NCBI RefSeq assembly: GCF_900110415.1
Contig: NZ_FODR01000005.1
Span: forward strand, 62,001 to 126,000
From: Mucilaginibacter sp. OK283
GTDB taxonomy: Bacteria > Bacteroidota > Bacteroidia > Sphingobacteriales > Sphingobacteriaceae
DNA length: 64,000 nt
Direction of reading: 5' to 3'
Below, piece by piece: positions 36,543 through 44,400 of this stretch (position 1 is its first letter; every line of letters starts with the position of its first letter). The position numbers were made by a program, and so were the translations under genes. Below the pieces are notes generated by a model. That model saw nothing but the letters and a program-made list of their open reading frames with translations, ran no database searches and was not told where the DNA came from.

Positions 36543-37469
36543 CTATCCCTGTTTTAAAAACGAAACAATTTTTGGGTTTACCAAATCGGGTTTTTCTAAA
36601 AAAGGCAAATGCGCGGCATCGGTAACCGGGAAAAAGCTCACTTTCAAAATGTTGCGTATGGTGTCGCTGTAGCCGAAAGGTACGGTTTTATCGTCTTTGC
36701 CCCATATAAGTAAAACCGGTTTATTGGCGCCATTAAGGCAAACGTAACTTTGGCGGCCTTGGTTTTCATAATCATAAAGCGTTGAAATCAGCGCATTCCG
36801 GAAACCTTTGTACTGCATTTGCGGCAGGTATAATTTTTTCCACCCGGGGTGCTGTTTAGGATATTTAAAATCGGTAACCTGCCCGGCCGCCCGCTCGTCG
36901 GAGTTTACAGCTTCGTTATACATGGCTAAATATTTAGGCGCTTTTGGCCTCTGCTGTTCGTATACCGGGTCAATAAGTATAACTTTGTTCACTATATCAG
37001 GATGCTGGCAGGTAAAGTCGGTTACAATTTTGCCGCCGAATGATACGCCTGCAAGGTTTACTTTGCCGGCCTGTAACTTTAGCTGGCTTATCAGTTCCAG
37101 CAGTTGATTGGTATATAGTTCTTTATTGTAAGTAACGTCGGGCCTGTCAGAATAGCCCCGGCCATAGGTATCATATCGTAATACTTTATAGCCTTTATTA
37201 ATAAGATATTCATAAGTTCCGTCCCATATATAATATGGTACGCTAAAGCCGTGTACAAGCACAATAACTTCGCCATTTTCGGGACCTTTTAATTCATAAT
37301 GGGTAACGCCCTGGCTTAATTTGATAAAACTGCCGGCAATGTTTTTACGGTCGGCATCGGTTAATATTTTTTTCTCTTTATTATTATATTTATAAAAACC
37401 ATATAGTATTAAAGTAGCCGCACCGACCAGAAATATTATAATTATTATGCTTGCTTTGAGTATTTTCAT
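36543..37469 (-). CDS. membrane-anchored alpha/beta hydrolase
   Basis: A 308-residue alpha/beta-fold hydrolase with an N-terminal transmembrane anchor (about 7-25). The oxyanion motif is LVHGFS at about 71-76, the nucleophile elbow is G141-V-S143-F-G-G, the likely acid lies in IWGKDDKTVPFG, and the catalytic His is in TDAAHLPFLEKP. Family members include esterases, lipases and C-C hydrolases; the substrate cannot be inferred. The gene diverges from the DUF2520 gene across 82 bp that hold a 19-bp palindrome (37510-37528). Confidence 0.92.
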   Translation of the reverse strand: MKILKASIIIIIFLVGAATLILYGFYKYNNKEKKILTDADRKNIAGSFIKLSQGVTHYELKGPENGEVIVLVHGFSVPYYIWDGTYEYLINKGYKVLRYDTYGRGYSDRPDVTYNKELYTNQLLELISQLKLQAGKVNLAGVSFGGKIVTDFTCQHPDIVNKVILIDPVYEQQRPKAPKYLAMYNEAVNSDERAAGQVTDFKYPKQHPGWKKLYLPQMQYKGFRNALISTLYDYENQGRQSYVCLNGANKPVLLIWGKDDKTVPFGYSDTIRNILKVSFFPVTDAAHLPFLEKPDLVNPKIVSFLKQG

Positions 37470-37509
37470 GAGGTATTAGGATGATGATTACTAAAATACA
37501 CAAATATTT

Positions 37510-37528
37510 AATCGGTAGTTAACCGATT
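37510..37528. promoter_or_regulatory. 19-bp palindrome between divergent genes
   Basis: AATCGGT and ACCGATT arms (7 bp each) flank AGTTA. It lies 24 bases before the DUF2520 start and about 40 before the hydrolase start, so it could control either. A near-identical site is at 27493-27511. Confidence 0.45.
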
Positions 37529-37551
37529 TTTACATTAAATGTAAAATTTAT

Positions 37552-38334
37552 ATGCGCTTAACATTTATCGGATCGGGCAACGTAGCAACCCACATGGCTG
37601 CGGCATTTAAAAATGCCGGGCATCGTATAGTGCAGGTTTACAGTCCTAACATGCACAATGCGGCCCTGTTGGCTTACCATGTTGGGGCTGCAGCCATAAA
37701 CCAGCTTACTGAGATCAGTTCCGAAACTGATATTTTTATTATTTCGATAAAGGATGATGCTATTGCCAAAATTGCCGAAGCATTAGCCGTACATCAAAAA
37801 TTAATTGTACATACATCAGGCTCAACCAGCCTTGATGTTTTATTAAAATACACTAATAAGGCAGGGGTGCTTTATCCCCTGCAAACATTTAGCAAAATCC
37901 GCGAAGTTAATTTTTTAACTGTGCCCTTGTGTATCGAAGCCGCAAATGATAGCATATATGCTGATATTAAGGAACTTGCAGCCACCGTTAGTAATAGTAT
38001 TTATAGCATTAACTCGGCCGGACGCAAAATATTGCACCTGGCAGCTGTATTTGCCTGTAATTTTCCTAATTATTTATACGGTGTGGCCCAACAACTGCTT
38101 GCAGGCCATGAAATGGACTTTAATTTGCTGAGACCCTTGATATTAGAAACAGCCCAAAAGGTACAACAGCAACTCCCGGCACCTGTACAAACCGGCCCCG
38201 CGGTACGTAACGATCAAACCACCATGGCCGCCCACCTTCAAATGCTTGAGGGGCAGCCGCATTTGCAGGCAATGTATACATTATTAAGTCAGGGTATTAT
38301 CAAAAACAACAATGGTGGGCATGAGGATAAGTAA
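37552..38334 (+). CDS. Rossmann-fold oxidoreductase-like protein with DUF2520 domain
   Basis: A 260-residue cytosolic protein. The N-terminal NAD(P)-binding motif is complete (FIGSGNVATHMAAAFKNAG), and the following IISIKDDAI and VHTSGSTSLDVL blocks resemble pyrroline-5-carboxylate reductase-like folds. The C-terminal half is the all-helical DUF2520 domain (ILHLAAVFACNFPNYLYGVAQQLL, TGPAVRNDQTTMAAHL). No enzymatic reaction has been established for the family as far as I know. It heads a run of plus-strand genes (fdx, iscX, kdsC, maf); its closeness to KdsC and Maf genes is common in this phylum. Confidence 0.9.
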   Translation: MRLTFIGSGNVATHMAAAFKNAGHRIVQVYSPNMHNAALLAYHVGAAAINQLTEISSETDIFIISIKDDAIAKIAEALAVHQKLIVHTSGSTSLDVLLKYTNKAGVLYPLQTFSKIREVNFLTVPLCIEAANDSIYADIKELAATVSNSIYSINSAGRKILHLAAVFACNFPNYLYGVAQQLLAGHEMDFNLLRPLILETAQKVQQQLPAPVQTGPAVRNDQTTMAAHLQMLEGQPHLQAMYTLLSQGIIKNNNGGHEDK

Positions 38335-38348
38335 TTTTGTTACTTTTG
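38332..38348 (+). promoter_or_regulatory. two overlapping TAnnTTTG elements before fdx
   Basis: TAATTTTG (38332-38339, overlapping the upstream stop codon) and TACTTTTG (38341-38348) both match the -7 consensus. They would place transcription starts within about 10 bases of the fdx ATG, giving a leaderless or nearly leaderless message. Confidence 0.35.
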
Positions 38349-38353
38349 CCTAA

Positions 38354-38686
38354 ATGAACATTTTTAAAGTAAAGATAAATTTCGAGGAAAAAGGGCACGA
38401 CACCGTTGAGCTGCCAATAGCCGAGGGAGAATCTGTTTTGGACGTATGCCTGGAGAACGGCATTGAACTACAGCACAATTGTGGCGGCGTTTGCGGATGC
38501 AGCACCTGCCATGTTTACGTAAACAAAGGGATGGATAACATCCAGGAAATATCAGATAAGGAAGAAGATTTTATCGACAGGGCTGTAAACCCGCGTATAA
38601 CATCGCGCCTGGGCTGTCAGTGTGTGATCATTGATGGTGATATAGAAGTTACCATACCGGATCAATCGGCATTTATGGGGCATTGA
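38354..38686 (+). CDS. fdx: adrenodoxin-type [2Fe-2S] ferredoxin
   Basis: A 110-residue electron carrier, probably serving iron-sulfur cluster assembly. The cluster ligands fit Cys43, Cys49 and Cys52 in HNCGGVCGCSTCHVYV, and Cys88 in SRLGCQC, the CX5CX2C...C spacing of adrenodoxin/ISC ferredoxins. Extra cysteines at 47 and 90 are present. iscX lies directly downstream, the same fdx-iscX order as at the end of the E. coli isc operon, which supports the functional assignment. hscA/hscB are not nearby. Confidence 0.93.
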   Translation: MNIFKVKINFEEKGHDTVELPIAEGESVLDVCLENGIELQHNCGGVCGCSTCHVYVNKGMDNIQEISDKEEDFIDRAVNPRITSRLGCQCVIIDGDIEVTIPDQSAFMGH

Positions 38687-38708
38687 TGACCTTTAAAGTT
38701 TGTGAAGC

Positions 38709-38802
38709 TTTACGTGGGACGTTTTACGTTGTACGTGAAGAAGCCATGCAGATAATTATTAAACCAAATAAAAAACGTATCACGTAAAACGTATTACGTA
38801 CA
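38709..38802. repeat. inverted pair of heptamer arrays, word nnnACGT
   Basis: The left arm has four 7-mers, TTTACGT, GGGACGT, TTTACGT, TGTACGT (38709-38736). The right arm has ACGTATC, ACGTAAA, ACGTATT, ACGTACA (38775-38802), the reverse-complement word. The arms could pair over 28 bp around a 38-base centre. The array fills the spacer between fdx and iscX. Confidence 0.88.
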
Positions 38803-38813
38803 ACCTATAAAAG

Positions 38814-39056
38814 ATGAGCGATAATAAATTTGCCTTACCCATTCACTGGAACGATTACGAAGATATTGCCATGGAGCTTTACGAAAAATTTGGCGATGAT
38901 TTTGGCGAATCAAAAATATACCGCATCCGCTTTACTGAGTTGCTGGAGTGGGTTTTAAGCCTGCCTAACTTTGCCGGTAAACGCGAAGAATCAAACGAAG
39001 GTCACCTGGAGCAAATTCAATCGGCCTGGGTATATGAATGGCGGGATAATCAATAG
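38814..39056 (+). CDS. iscX: Fe-S cluster assembly protein IscX
   Basis: A small acidic protein (80 residues) that binds the IscS desulfurase and modulates iron-sulfur assembly in E. coli. The sequence keeps the family features: HWNDYEDIAMELYEKFGD, the conserved R/F segment YRIRFTELLEWVLSLPNF, and the C-terminal HLEQIQSAWVYEW. Length is typical (about 66-80). The stop codon TAG is itself the first three bases of a heptamer array (39054-39088). Confidence 0.93.
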   Translation: MSDNKFALPIHWNDYEDIAMELYEKFGDDFGESKIYRIRFTELLEWVLSLPNFAGKREESNEGHLEQIQSAWVYEWRDNQ

Positions 39057-39088
39057 AGTGGTGAGTTGTGAGTAAAGAGTGGTGAGTG
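39054..39088. repeat. heptamer array, word nnGAGTn, including the iscX stop codon
   Basis: Five consecutive 7-mers: TAGAGTG, GTGAGTT, GTGAGTA, AAGAGTG, GTGAGTG. The first unit begins with the TAG stop of iscX. No inverted arm is clear; the rest of the spacer up to 39174 carries two copies of an ATCnGTGTAATCA word (near 39138 and 39157). Confidence 0.82.
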
Positions 39089-39174
39089 GTTATATGTTTT
39101 TATCAGTAATCAGTTTACAATTCAACAATCAATCTAATCGGTGTAATCACCTAAAATCAGTGTAATCATAATAG

Positions 39175-39696
39175 ATGGAATCGTTCCTGAATAAATTAAA
39201 AGATATAACCACGTTTATTTTTGATGTGGATGGTGTGCTTACCGATGGATCTGTTTTTGTGACGGATAGCGGCGAGCAAAGCCGTGCCTTTAATATTAAA
39301 GACGGTTATGCTTTACAGCTTGCCGTAAAATGTGGATATAATGTTTGCGCCATATCGGGCAGCCGTTCAAAAAGCGCTATTTACCGTTTAAATAGCCTGG
39401 GTATCAATGATGTTTATATGGGCACGCATACCAAATCGCAGCGGTTTAAAATTTACCTGGAAGAAAAAGCCATTATTGCTACCAATGTACTGTACATGGG
39501 CGATGATATTCCCGACCTGGAAGTAATGAAGCTTGCTGGCCTGCCTGTTTGCCCTGCTGATGCTGTTGAAGAGATAAAAGCTTTAAGCGCCTACGTTTCG
39601 CCATACGGTGGCGGCAAAGGCTGTGCCCGTGATATTATTGAAAAAGTGCTTAAAGTACAAGACCGGTGGATGAGCGAAGAGGCGTATAGCTGGTAG
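39175..39696 (+). CDS. kdsC: KdsC-type 3-deoxy-D-manno-octulosonate 8-phosphate phosphatase (HAD-IIIA)
   Basis: KdsC removes the phosphate from KDO 8-phosphate in lipopolysaccharide core synthesis. The 173-residue protein has the HAD nucleophile motif F-D17-V-D19-GVLTDG, motif II in CAISGSRSKS, the KSQRFK lysine, and motif IV MGDDIPDLEVM. There is no cap domain, as in the tetrameric KdsC class. The length matches family members (about 170-190). Related cap-less phosphatases could share this sequence pattern, but the neighbourhood and motifs favour KdsC. Confidence 0.9.
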   Translation: MESFLNKLKDITTFIFDVDGVLTDGSVFVTDSGEQSRAFNIKDGYALQLAVKCGYNVCAISGSRSKSAIYRLNSLGINDVYMGTHTKSQRFKIYLEEKAIIATNVLYMGDDIPDLEVMKLAGLPVCPADAVEEIKALSAYVSPYGGGKGCARDIIEKVLKVQDRWMSEEAYSW

Positions 39697-39702
39697 GTTT
39701 TT

Positions 39703-39852
39703 AGTTCATGGATCATAGTTTATGGTTCATGGCTGTTTCAAACTGTCTTGAATTTTTAGTTCATGGATCATGGTTGATGGTTCATGGCAGCTTTAATCCT
39801 TAAGTGGTAATTTTACTATGAACCATCAACTATGAACCATTAATCATGAACA
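39703..39852. repeat. two direct and one inverted heptamer arrays, running into the maf start codon
   Basis: Left array 39703-39730: AGTTCAT, GGATCAT, AGTTTAT, GGTTCAT. Second direct array 39758-39785: AGTTCAT, GGATCAT, GGTTGAT, GGTTCAT. Inverted array 39818-39852: ATGAACC, ATCAACT, ATGAACC, ATTAATC, ATGAACA. The last unit contains the maf ATG (39846). The core is nnnTCAT and its complement ATGAnnn. Confidence 0.9.
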
Positions 39853-40424
39853 ACAACCCCATTCCAAAAATCATTCTTGCATCCAAATCGCCGCGCAGGC
39901 AGGAGCTTTTACGTTTGATGGATATGGAGTTTGAGGTGGTATTGAAGGATGTGGATGAATCGTACCCAGAAGGTTTAACACCGCCGGAGGTAGCCGTTTA
40001 CATAGCCCGTAAAAAAGCCGAAGCTTTTGACCAAACCGTGCGGGATGAGGTGGTACTTACTGCCGATACCATTGTTTGTGTTGATGGATTGATATTAGGC
40101 AAGCCCGAAACTCCGGCACATGCTGTGGAGATGCTGCAAATGTTATCAGGCAAAGTGCACCAGGTGATTACCGGGGTTTGCCTGCTGTATAAGCACCAAT
40201 ACAATGTTTTTTTTGATGTATCCGAAGTGTTTTTTCGTAAGCTTACTTTGGATGAGATAAGTAGTTATGTTACCCGATATAACCCATTGGATAAGGCCGG
40301 TTCATATGGTATCCAGGAACGGATAGGCCTTATCGGCATCGAAAAACTAAGCGGATCTTACACCAATGTGGTTGGTTTACCTACCGAGAAACTGTATGCC
40401 CAGTTAGCTGATTTAAATAAATAA
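39846..40424 (+). CDS. maf: Maf-family nucleoside triphosphate pyrophosphatase
   Basis: Maf proteins hydrolyse non-canonical or ordinary nucleoside triphosphates to monophosphates and pyrophosphate (house-cleaning). The 192-residue protein starts with the signature ILASKSPRRQELL and has the conserved ADTIV motif, GKPETPAHAVEMLQMLSGK, the VITGVCL strand and DKAGSYGIQ. The start codon lies in the last heptamer of the upstream array, so the first residues (MNNNP) are partly repeat-encoded. Activity class (dTTP/UTP or m7GTP type) cannot be fixed by eye. Confidence 0.94.
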   Translation: MNNNPIPKIILASKSPRRQELLRLMDMEFEVVLKDVDESYPEGLTPPEVAVYIARKKAEAFDQTVRDEVVLTADTIVCVDGLILGKPETPAHAVEMLQMLSGKVHQVITGVCLLYKHQYNVFFDVSEVFFRKLTLDEISSYVTRYNPLDKAGSYGIQERIGLIGIEKLSGSYTNVVGLPTEKLYAQLADLNK

Positions 40425-40488
40425 TATTTAAATTAAACCTTTCGTTTCTGCATTGTCTAACGGTAAATATATAAGGGAGCATTTTGTC

Positions 40489-41148
40489 ATGAAAACAATT
40501 ATTAATACAGGGCTGGTACTGTTGCTGGTATCTGCCTTGTCTGCTTGCAGCAGTTACAATTATTACACCGCAGCAAAAAACAAAACTAATCTTACATCTT
40601 ATCGCACCTTTGCCTGGTTGCCGCCAGATGCGCAGCCAAACAAGGCAGGTGGCGTAGTGAAAAAGGAAATTGCCGACGAGAAGGTTAAAGAAGCTACCAT
40701 CGAGTCATTAACAGCCAAAGGGCTAAAATTACAGGAAACTGATCCGGATTTATTGGTAAGTTATTCAACCGTAACAGGTAGGGGCGTAAAAAATGAATTT
40801 TACCCCGCTTATTATGGTACGCTTTACTCTGGATGGGGTTGGGGTGGTTTTGGTTGGGGATACCGTCCGTTTTATGGGTACGGTGGCTTCGGCTATGGCT
40901 GGGGATATCCTTACTATGGTGGCGGCGGCGTTGTAGCCCGTGTGCCTTACAAAGAGGGGACCCTGATTATTGATATTATTGACCGCAACACCAGGCAGCT
41001 GGTATGGCGTGGTTTTGGTGTTGGCGAATTACACAACCCAAAAACAACATTGAAAGAATTACCAAAGGTGGTTAACGGGATATTACAACAACTTAACCTT
41101 AATTACACAGGCCATACACCGGTTGTTTTAGATACTAAAAAAGCTTAA
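40489..41148 (+). CDS. DUF4136-family lipoprotein with Gly/Tyr-rich insert
   Basis: A 219-residue exported lipoprotein (signal MKTIINTGLVLLL, lipobox LSAC). The start at 40489 is chosen over an in-frame TTG at 40453 because it opens a proper signal peptide and has an AAGGGAG ribosome-binding site 8-15 bases upstream. The DUF4136 fold is visible on both sides of the insert (YRTFAWLPPDAQ, TLIIDIIDRNTRQLVWRGFG). Residues about 110-150 are a Gly/Tyr/Trp/Phe-rich low-complexity segment (GWGWGGFGWGY...), of unknown role. Function unknown. Confidence 0.88.
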   Translation: MKTIINTGLVLLLVSALSACSSYNYYTAAKNKTNLTSYRTFAWLPPDAQPNKAGGVVKKEIADEKVKEATIESLTAKGLKLQETDPDLLVSYSTVTGRGVKNEFYPAYYGTLYSGWGWGGFGWGYRPFYGYGGFGYGWGYPYYGGGGVVARVPYKEGTLIIDIIDRNTRQLVWRGFGVGELHNPKTTLKELPKVVNGILQQLNLNYTGHTPVVLDTKKA

Positions 41149-41186
41149 CACAAAATTTATTTCCCCTGCAAGCAATAAATTTAAAG

Positions 41187-41221
41187 ATCCCTTCGGACCC
41201 ATCAGGCCCGGAGGGATTTTT
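41187..41221. terminator. terminator shared by convergent genes
   Basis: A 10-bp stem, ATCCCTTCGG (41187-41196) with CCGGAGGGAT (41208-41217), then a T run. It lies behind the DUF4136 gene and overlaps the last codons of the convergent 74-residue gene. Confidence 0.7.
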
Positions 41222-41426
41222 GTTTACGGTGCAAATGGATAACGGTAAATAGCCCGGCTGCTGCAACCAGCATAATTACCCAGGTATCCAACGGGCAGGC
41301 CGTATCAAATGGGTCAGCGTCATTACATGGTAAATCGCCCTGGGCATTGCTAACAAAGGGCATCATCCATAATAAGAATAGTGCGGTTAACACTTTAGCG
41401 TTTAATCTGTACACACAAATCTTCAT
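41202..41426 (-). CDS. 74-residue signal-peptide plus C-terminal TM peptide next to T9SS cargo
   Basis: A very small protein made of an N-terminal signal peptide (about 1-28, ending SNAQ), a roughly 20-residue acidic exposed segment with two Cys (DLPCNDADPFDTACPLDT), a C-terminal hydrophobic helix (WVIMLVAAAGLFTVIHL) and a basic tail (HRKQKSLRA). The layout of helix plus basic tail recalls sorting or anchoring peptides. It starts 14 bases after the stop of the large T9SS cargo gene and is surely co-transcribed. I have seen similar short proteins near T9SS cargo genes but know no assigned function. Confidence 0.75.
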   Translation of the reverse strand: MKICVYRLNAKVLTALFLLWMMPFVSNAQGDLPCNDADPFDTACPLDTWVIMLVAAAGLFTVIHLHRKQKSLRA

Positions 41427-41440
41427 CTGTTTTAATTATA

Positions 41441-44400
41441 TTATTTTTTTATAAATTTTGCTTTCCCCAATGAACTGCCGCCATTATCCTTTAATTCAAC
41501 TATATAAATGCCAGGTTTAAATTGCGAAACGTTTTGGCTAAAGGCGTTGCTATCAGCTGTTTTTTGCATTACTAATGAACCTGTTGCATCATAGATATTT
41601 AACTTATAGCCAGGAGACGTAGCATCCGATTTTCCGCTGGTAACATTAACGTTCAACGTTTCGGCTATAGGGTTGGGATAAACGCTAAACATATTGGCAC
41701 CGCCGCTTTTATCGTAGTAAATACTAACAAGGCCCGAGTATGTGATGTTGCCAAACAGATCTACCTGTTTTAGGCGGTAAATATTATTGCCTGTATTTGG
41801 TGTTTTATCGGTGTACTTATAAATTGTGCCACCATTGCTTTGTATTTGATATAAAGAGGTATAATCGGTGCCATTTGCCTGTTGTTTTTCGAGTGTATAA
41901 AAATAATTATCTCCCTCGTTGTAAGCACGCCAGGTAACCAGCACTCCATCTGTCGCCTTTTGGGCCGTAAAACTTGCCAATTGATACCTGGCAGCCGGCA
42001 ATTGCCGGATAGTTAGTTCAAACCGATTGGCGCCAAAAGAGTTGGTGTCACTTTTTAAGATATTGAAAGCGTAAGATTTATAACGCCCAATGTCTAATGA
42101 ATCTTTTTTAAAGTGGTCAAGCAGGGTTATTTTGTAATTATTGGTATCAATGTTACGGATTCCTTCAATTTTTAAATTATATAAGCCATCTGTTTTACCA
42201 TTGGCATAAAGTTTAATATTAATGCCTTTTTTATAATCGGGGAAGTGCTTTACAGCGGTATGCATTCCATCGGATGACAGGCTTGACAATAATACACTTG
42301 AACTGCTTACATCAAGGTCTAAGGCATCTAAATTTTCGTCAAATTTATCTTGCCAGTCGTTTCTAAAATACACGCCGCAGTAATCATATGCCAGGCTATC
42401 TTTTTCAATTTTTACATATAAACCGGTAAGTGGGTTGCCCTGCGCATCTAATTCTTTAGTAGAAGTAGTTTGGAGCGAAGATGTCATGCCGGCACTTTTA
42501 AAAGATTTACCGGTGCCATCCATTGTTAATGTTTGTGCTTTTGGTGCCGACATAAGAAGGTTGCTGCCCGTAAGCTGTTGGGTGGCAACTTTATCAGTTT
42601 CTTTAAATGTTAACGAGTTGCCCCCGCTTGTTGTACGTACCAGGAAACCCTCGCCGCTTAAGGCGTAACCAATACCGGGCGCCGATGTGCCGTTGGCTGT
42701 GTAGGCATAATAAGCCTGGCCGGGGCTATTGGTTTTATTTAGCAAATAAGCAGTACTTATGTTTGAGTTATGGCCCAGCACGGTGGCTATATTGATAGTG
42801 CTAGGGTAAGGATTGCCAACCATGTTATAACCGGCACCGCCAGTGAGCGTAGTTAGCGAATAGGATAGTTTACCCGTAGTTGAATTTGATGAGCCGTTTT
42901 TGGGGGTATACCATAGTGCTACGGTAACATCGCCCTGGTTTACATATCCTACATTGGTAATATAACAATCCAATGGGTTGCCTGTAGTGCCATCGGTACG
43001 GCTATTGGGGCCAACATAATAAAGTAGATAGCCATTGCCCACTGGCATGCTTACCGCCCCCACACCGTTTAAGGTAACTGTGCTGGCGCCGATAGACGTA
43101 ACCCCCACGTGTTTGCCCGAACTGAAACTGGTATTACTTACAGCCTTTGTTTCGTCATAAAAATAAATAATGGAGTTGCCATTGGGATTAATATAGCTAA
43201 ACCCTGTTCCTCCCGACGGACCTGCTGTAAATGCGCCGGGATAGCTTGTATTGGCTGTTAAACTGCTATATACGGTATAACTGTTTTTTAACGTATTTAA
43301 AGTGATGTAATTTGTATAAGTAGTGCTGGTAGAGTAAGCGTTTGTAATATTGGTAGGCGAAGAAAAAATTCTGTACCCCCGGTTGGTCGAAAGGTTTCCG
43401 CCGCTTACAAAACGTTGAATGTTATAGGTGCCTGCAATTGCCACGGTACCTGAGTTGTAGCCGGTAGATGATATCTGATCAAAGGCGGCGGAGCCTAAAG
43501 CATCAGACATTAAGGTGAAAAACGAATAAGCATTGTTGGTATTGGTTACAACAGGCTGATAACCTGACGAAAGATCGATGATGGAAGTTGAACCAAGGTT
43601 GAAATAGGCAGATTGTGATGAACTGCCGGTGTTGGTAATAAAACAAGCCTGCGCGCTTAATGTAATTGTACACGAAGAGCCCGAGGTGCCGGCATTGAAA
43701 ACACCGGTATTGGTAAGTCCGGATTGGTAAGTGCCCAGGTTGATATATGACGTGGAATCGGCCGTAAAGGTGCCACTATTTGTCATCGACATGGTATTGG
43801 TGGTTCCGTTGAAAGTTGCCCCCCTGGCAACTACTACAGCGCTTGAACCGGTGTTTTGAAAACTGGAACCATATCCCGACAGGTTGTAAGTAGATCCGTG
43901 ATCATAATAATTGGCTGTGTTAAGAATATATGCGCTGCTTGTTGATACATTGAATACACACCCGGTTTGTGTGGTGAATGTACCCGAGTTTTTGATATAA
44001 TTACCGTTGTTAAAATTAAACGTACAGGCAGTTGCTTTAAAAGTTGCCGAATTATCAGTATACGCGCTTGCTCCGGACAAGTTTATTGTGCTGCTGCTTG
44101 CCGTGAATACCCCCGAACCGGAGTTTTGTAAGTATTCGGAGCTATTACCGAACGTAAGAGTGCATGAGGAGGATATAGTAAAAACATTTGTGTTTTTGAA
44201 ATATCCGCCGGTACCGCCCGATGTGAAGTTGATACTGCCGCCGGTACTGGTAAAGGAACCGGAATTATTGATAAAGTTATTTGTGCCTTGCAGTGTAAAG
44301 GTAGTACTTGCCGCTGTTACGGTGCCCGAATTGGTAAACGAGCAACTGTTATTAAACGTGACCGTTGCGCTTGAATTAAATTTCAAAATTGCGCTGTTGG

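Noticed and set aside
36238..36672. Plus-strand reading frame across the GH43 end and the terminator
   Set aside because: It overlaps the ricin domain in another frame and runs through a terminator into the convergent hydrolase gene.
38709..39852. CRISPR array
   Set aside because: Units are 7 bp, degenerate and without spacers; no cas gene is present.
40453..40488. Extended N-terminus of the DUF4136 lipoprotein from a TTG start
   Set aside because: The internal ATG at 40489 has a ribosome-binding site and opens a proper lipoprotein signal peptide; the extension would bury it.
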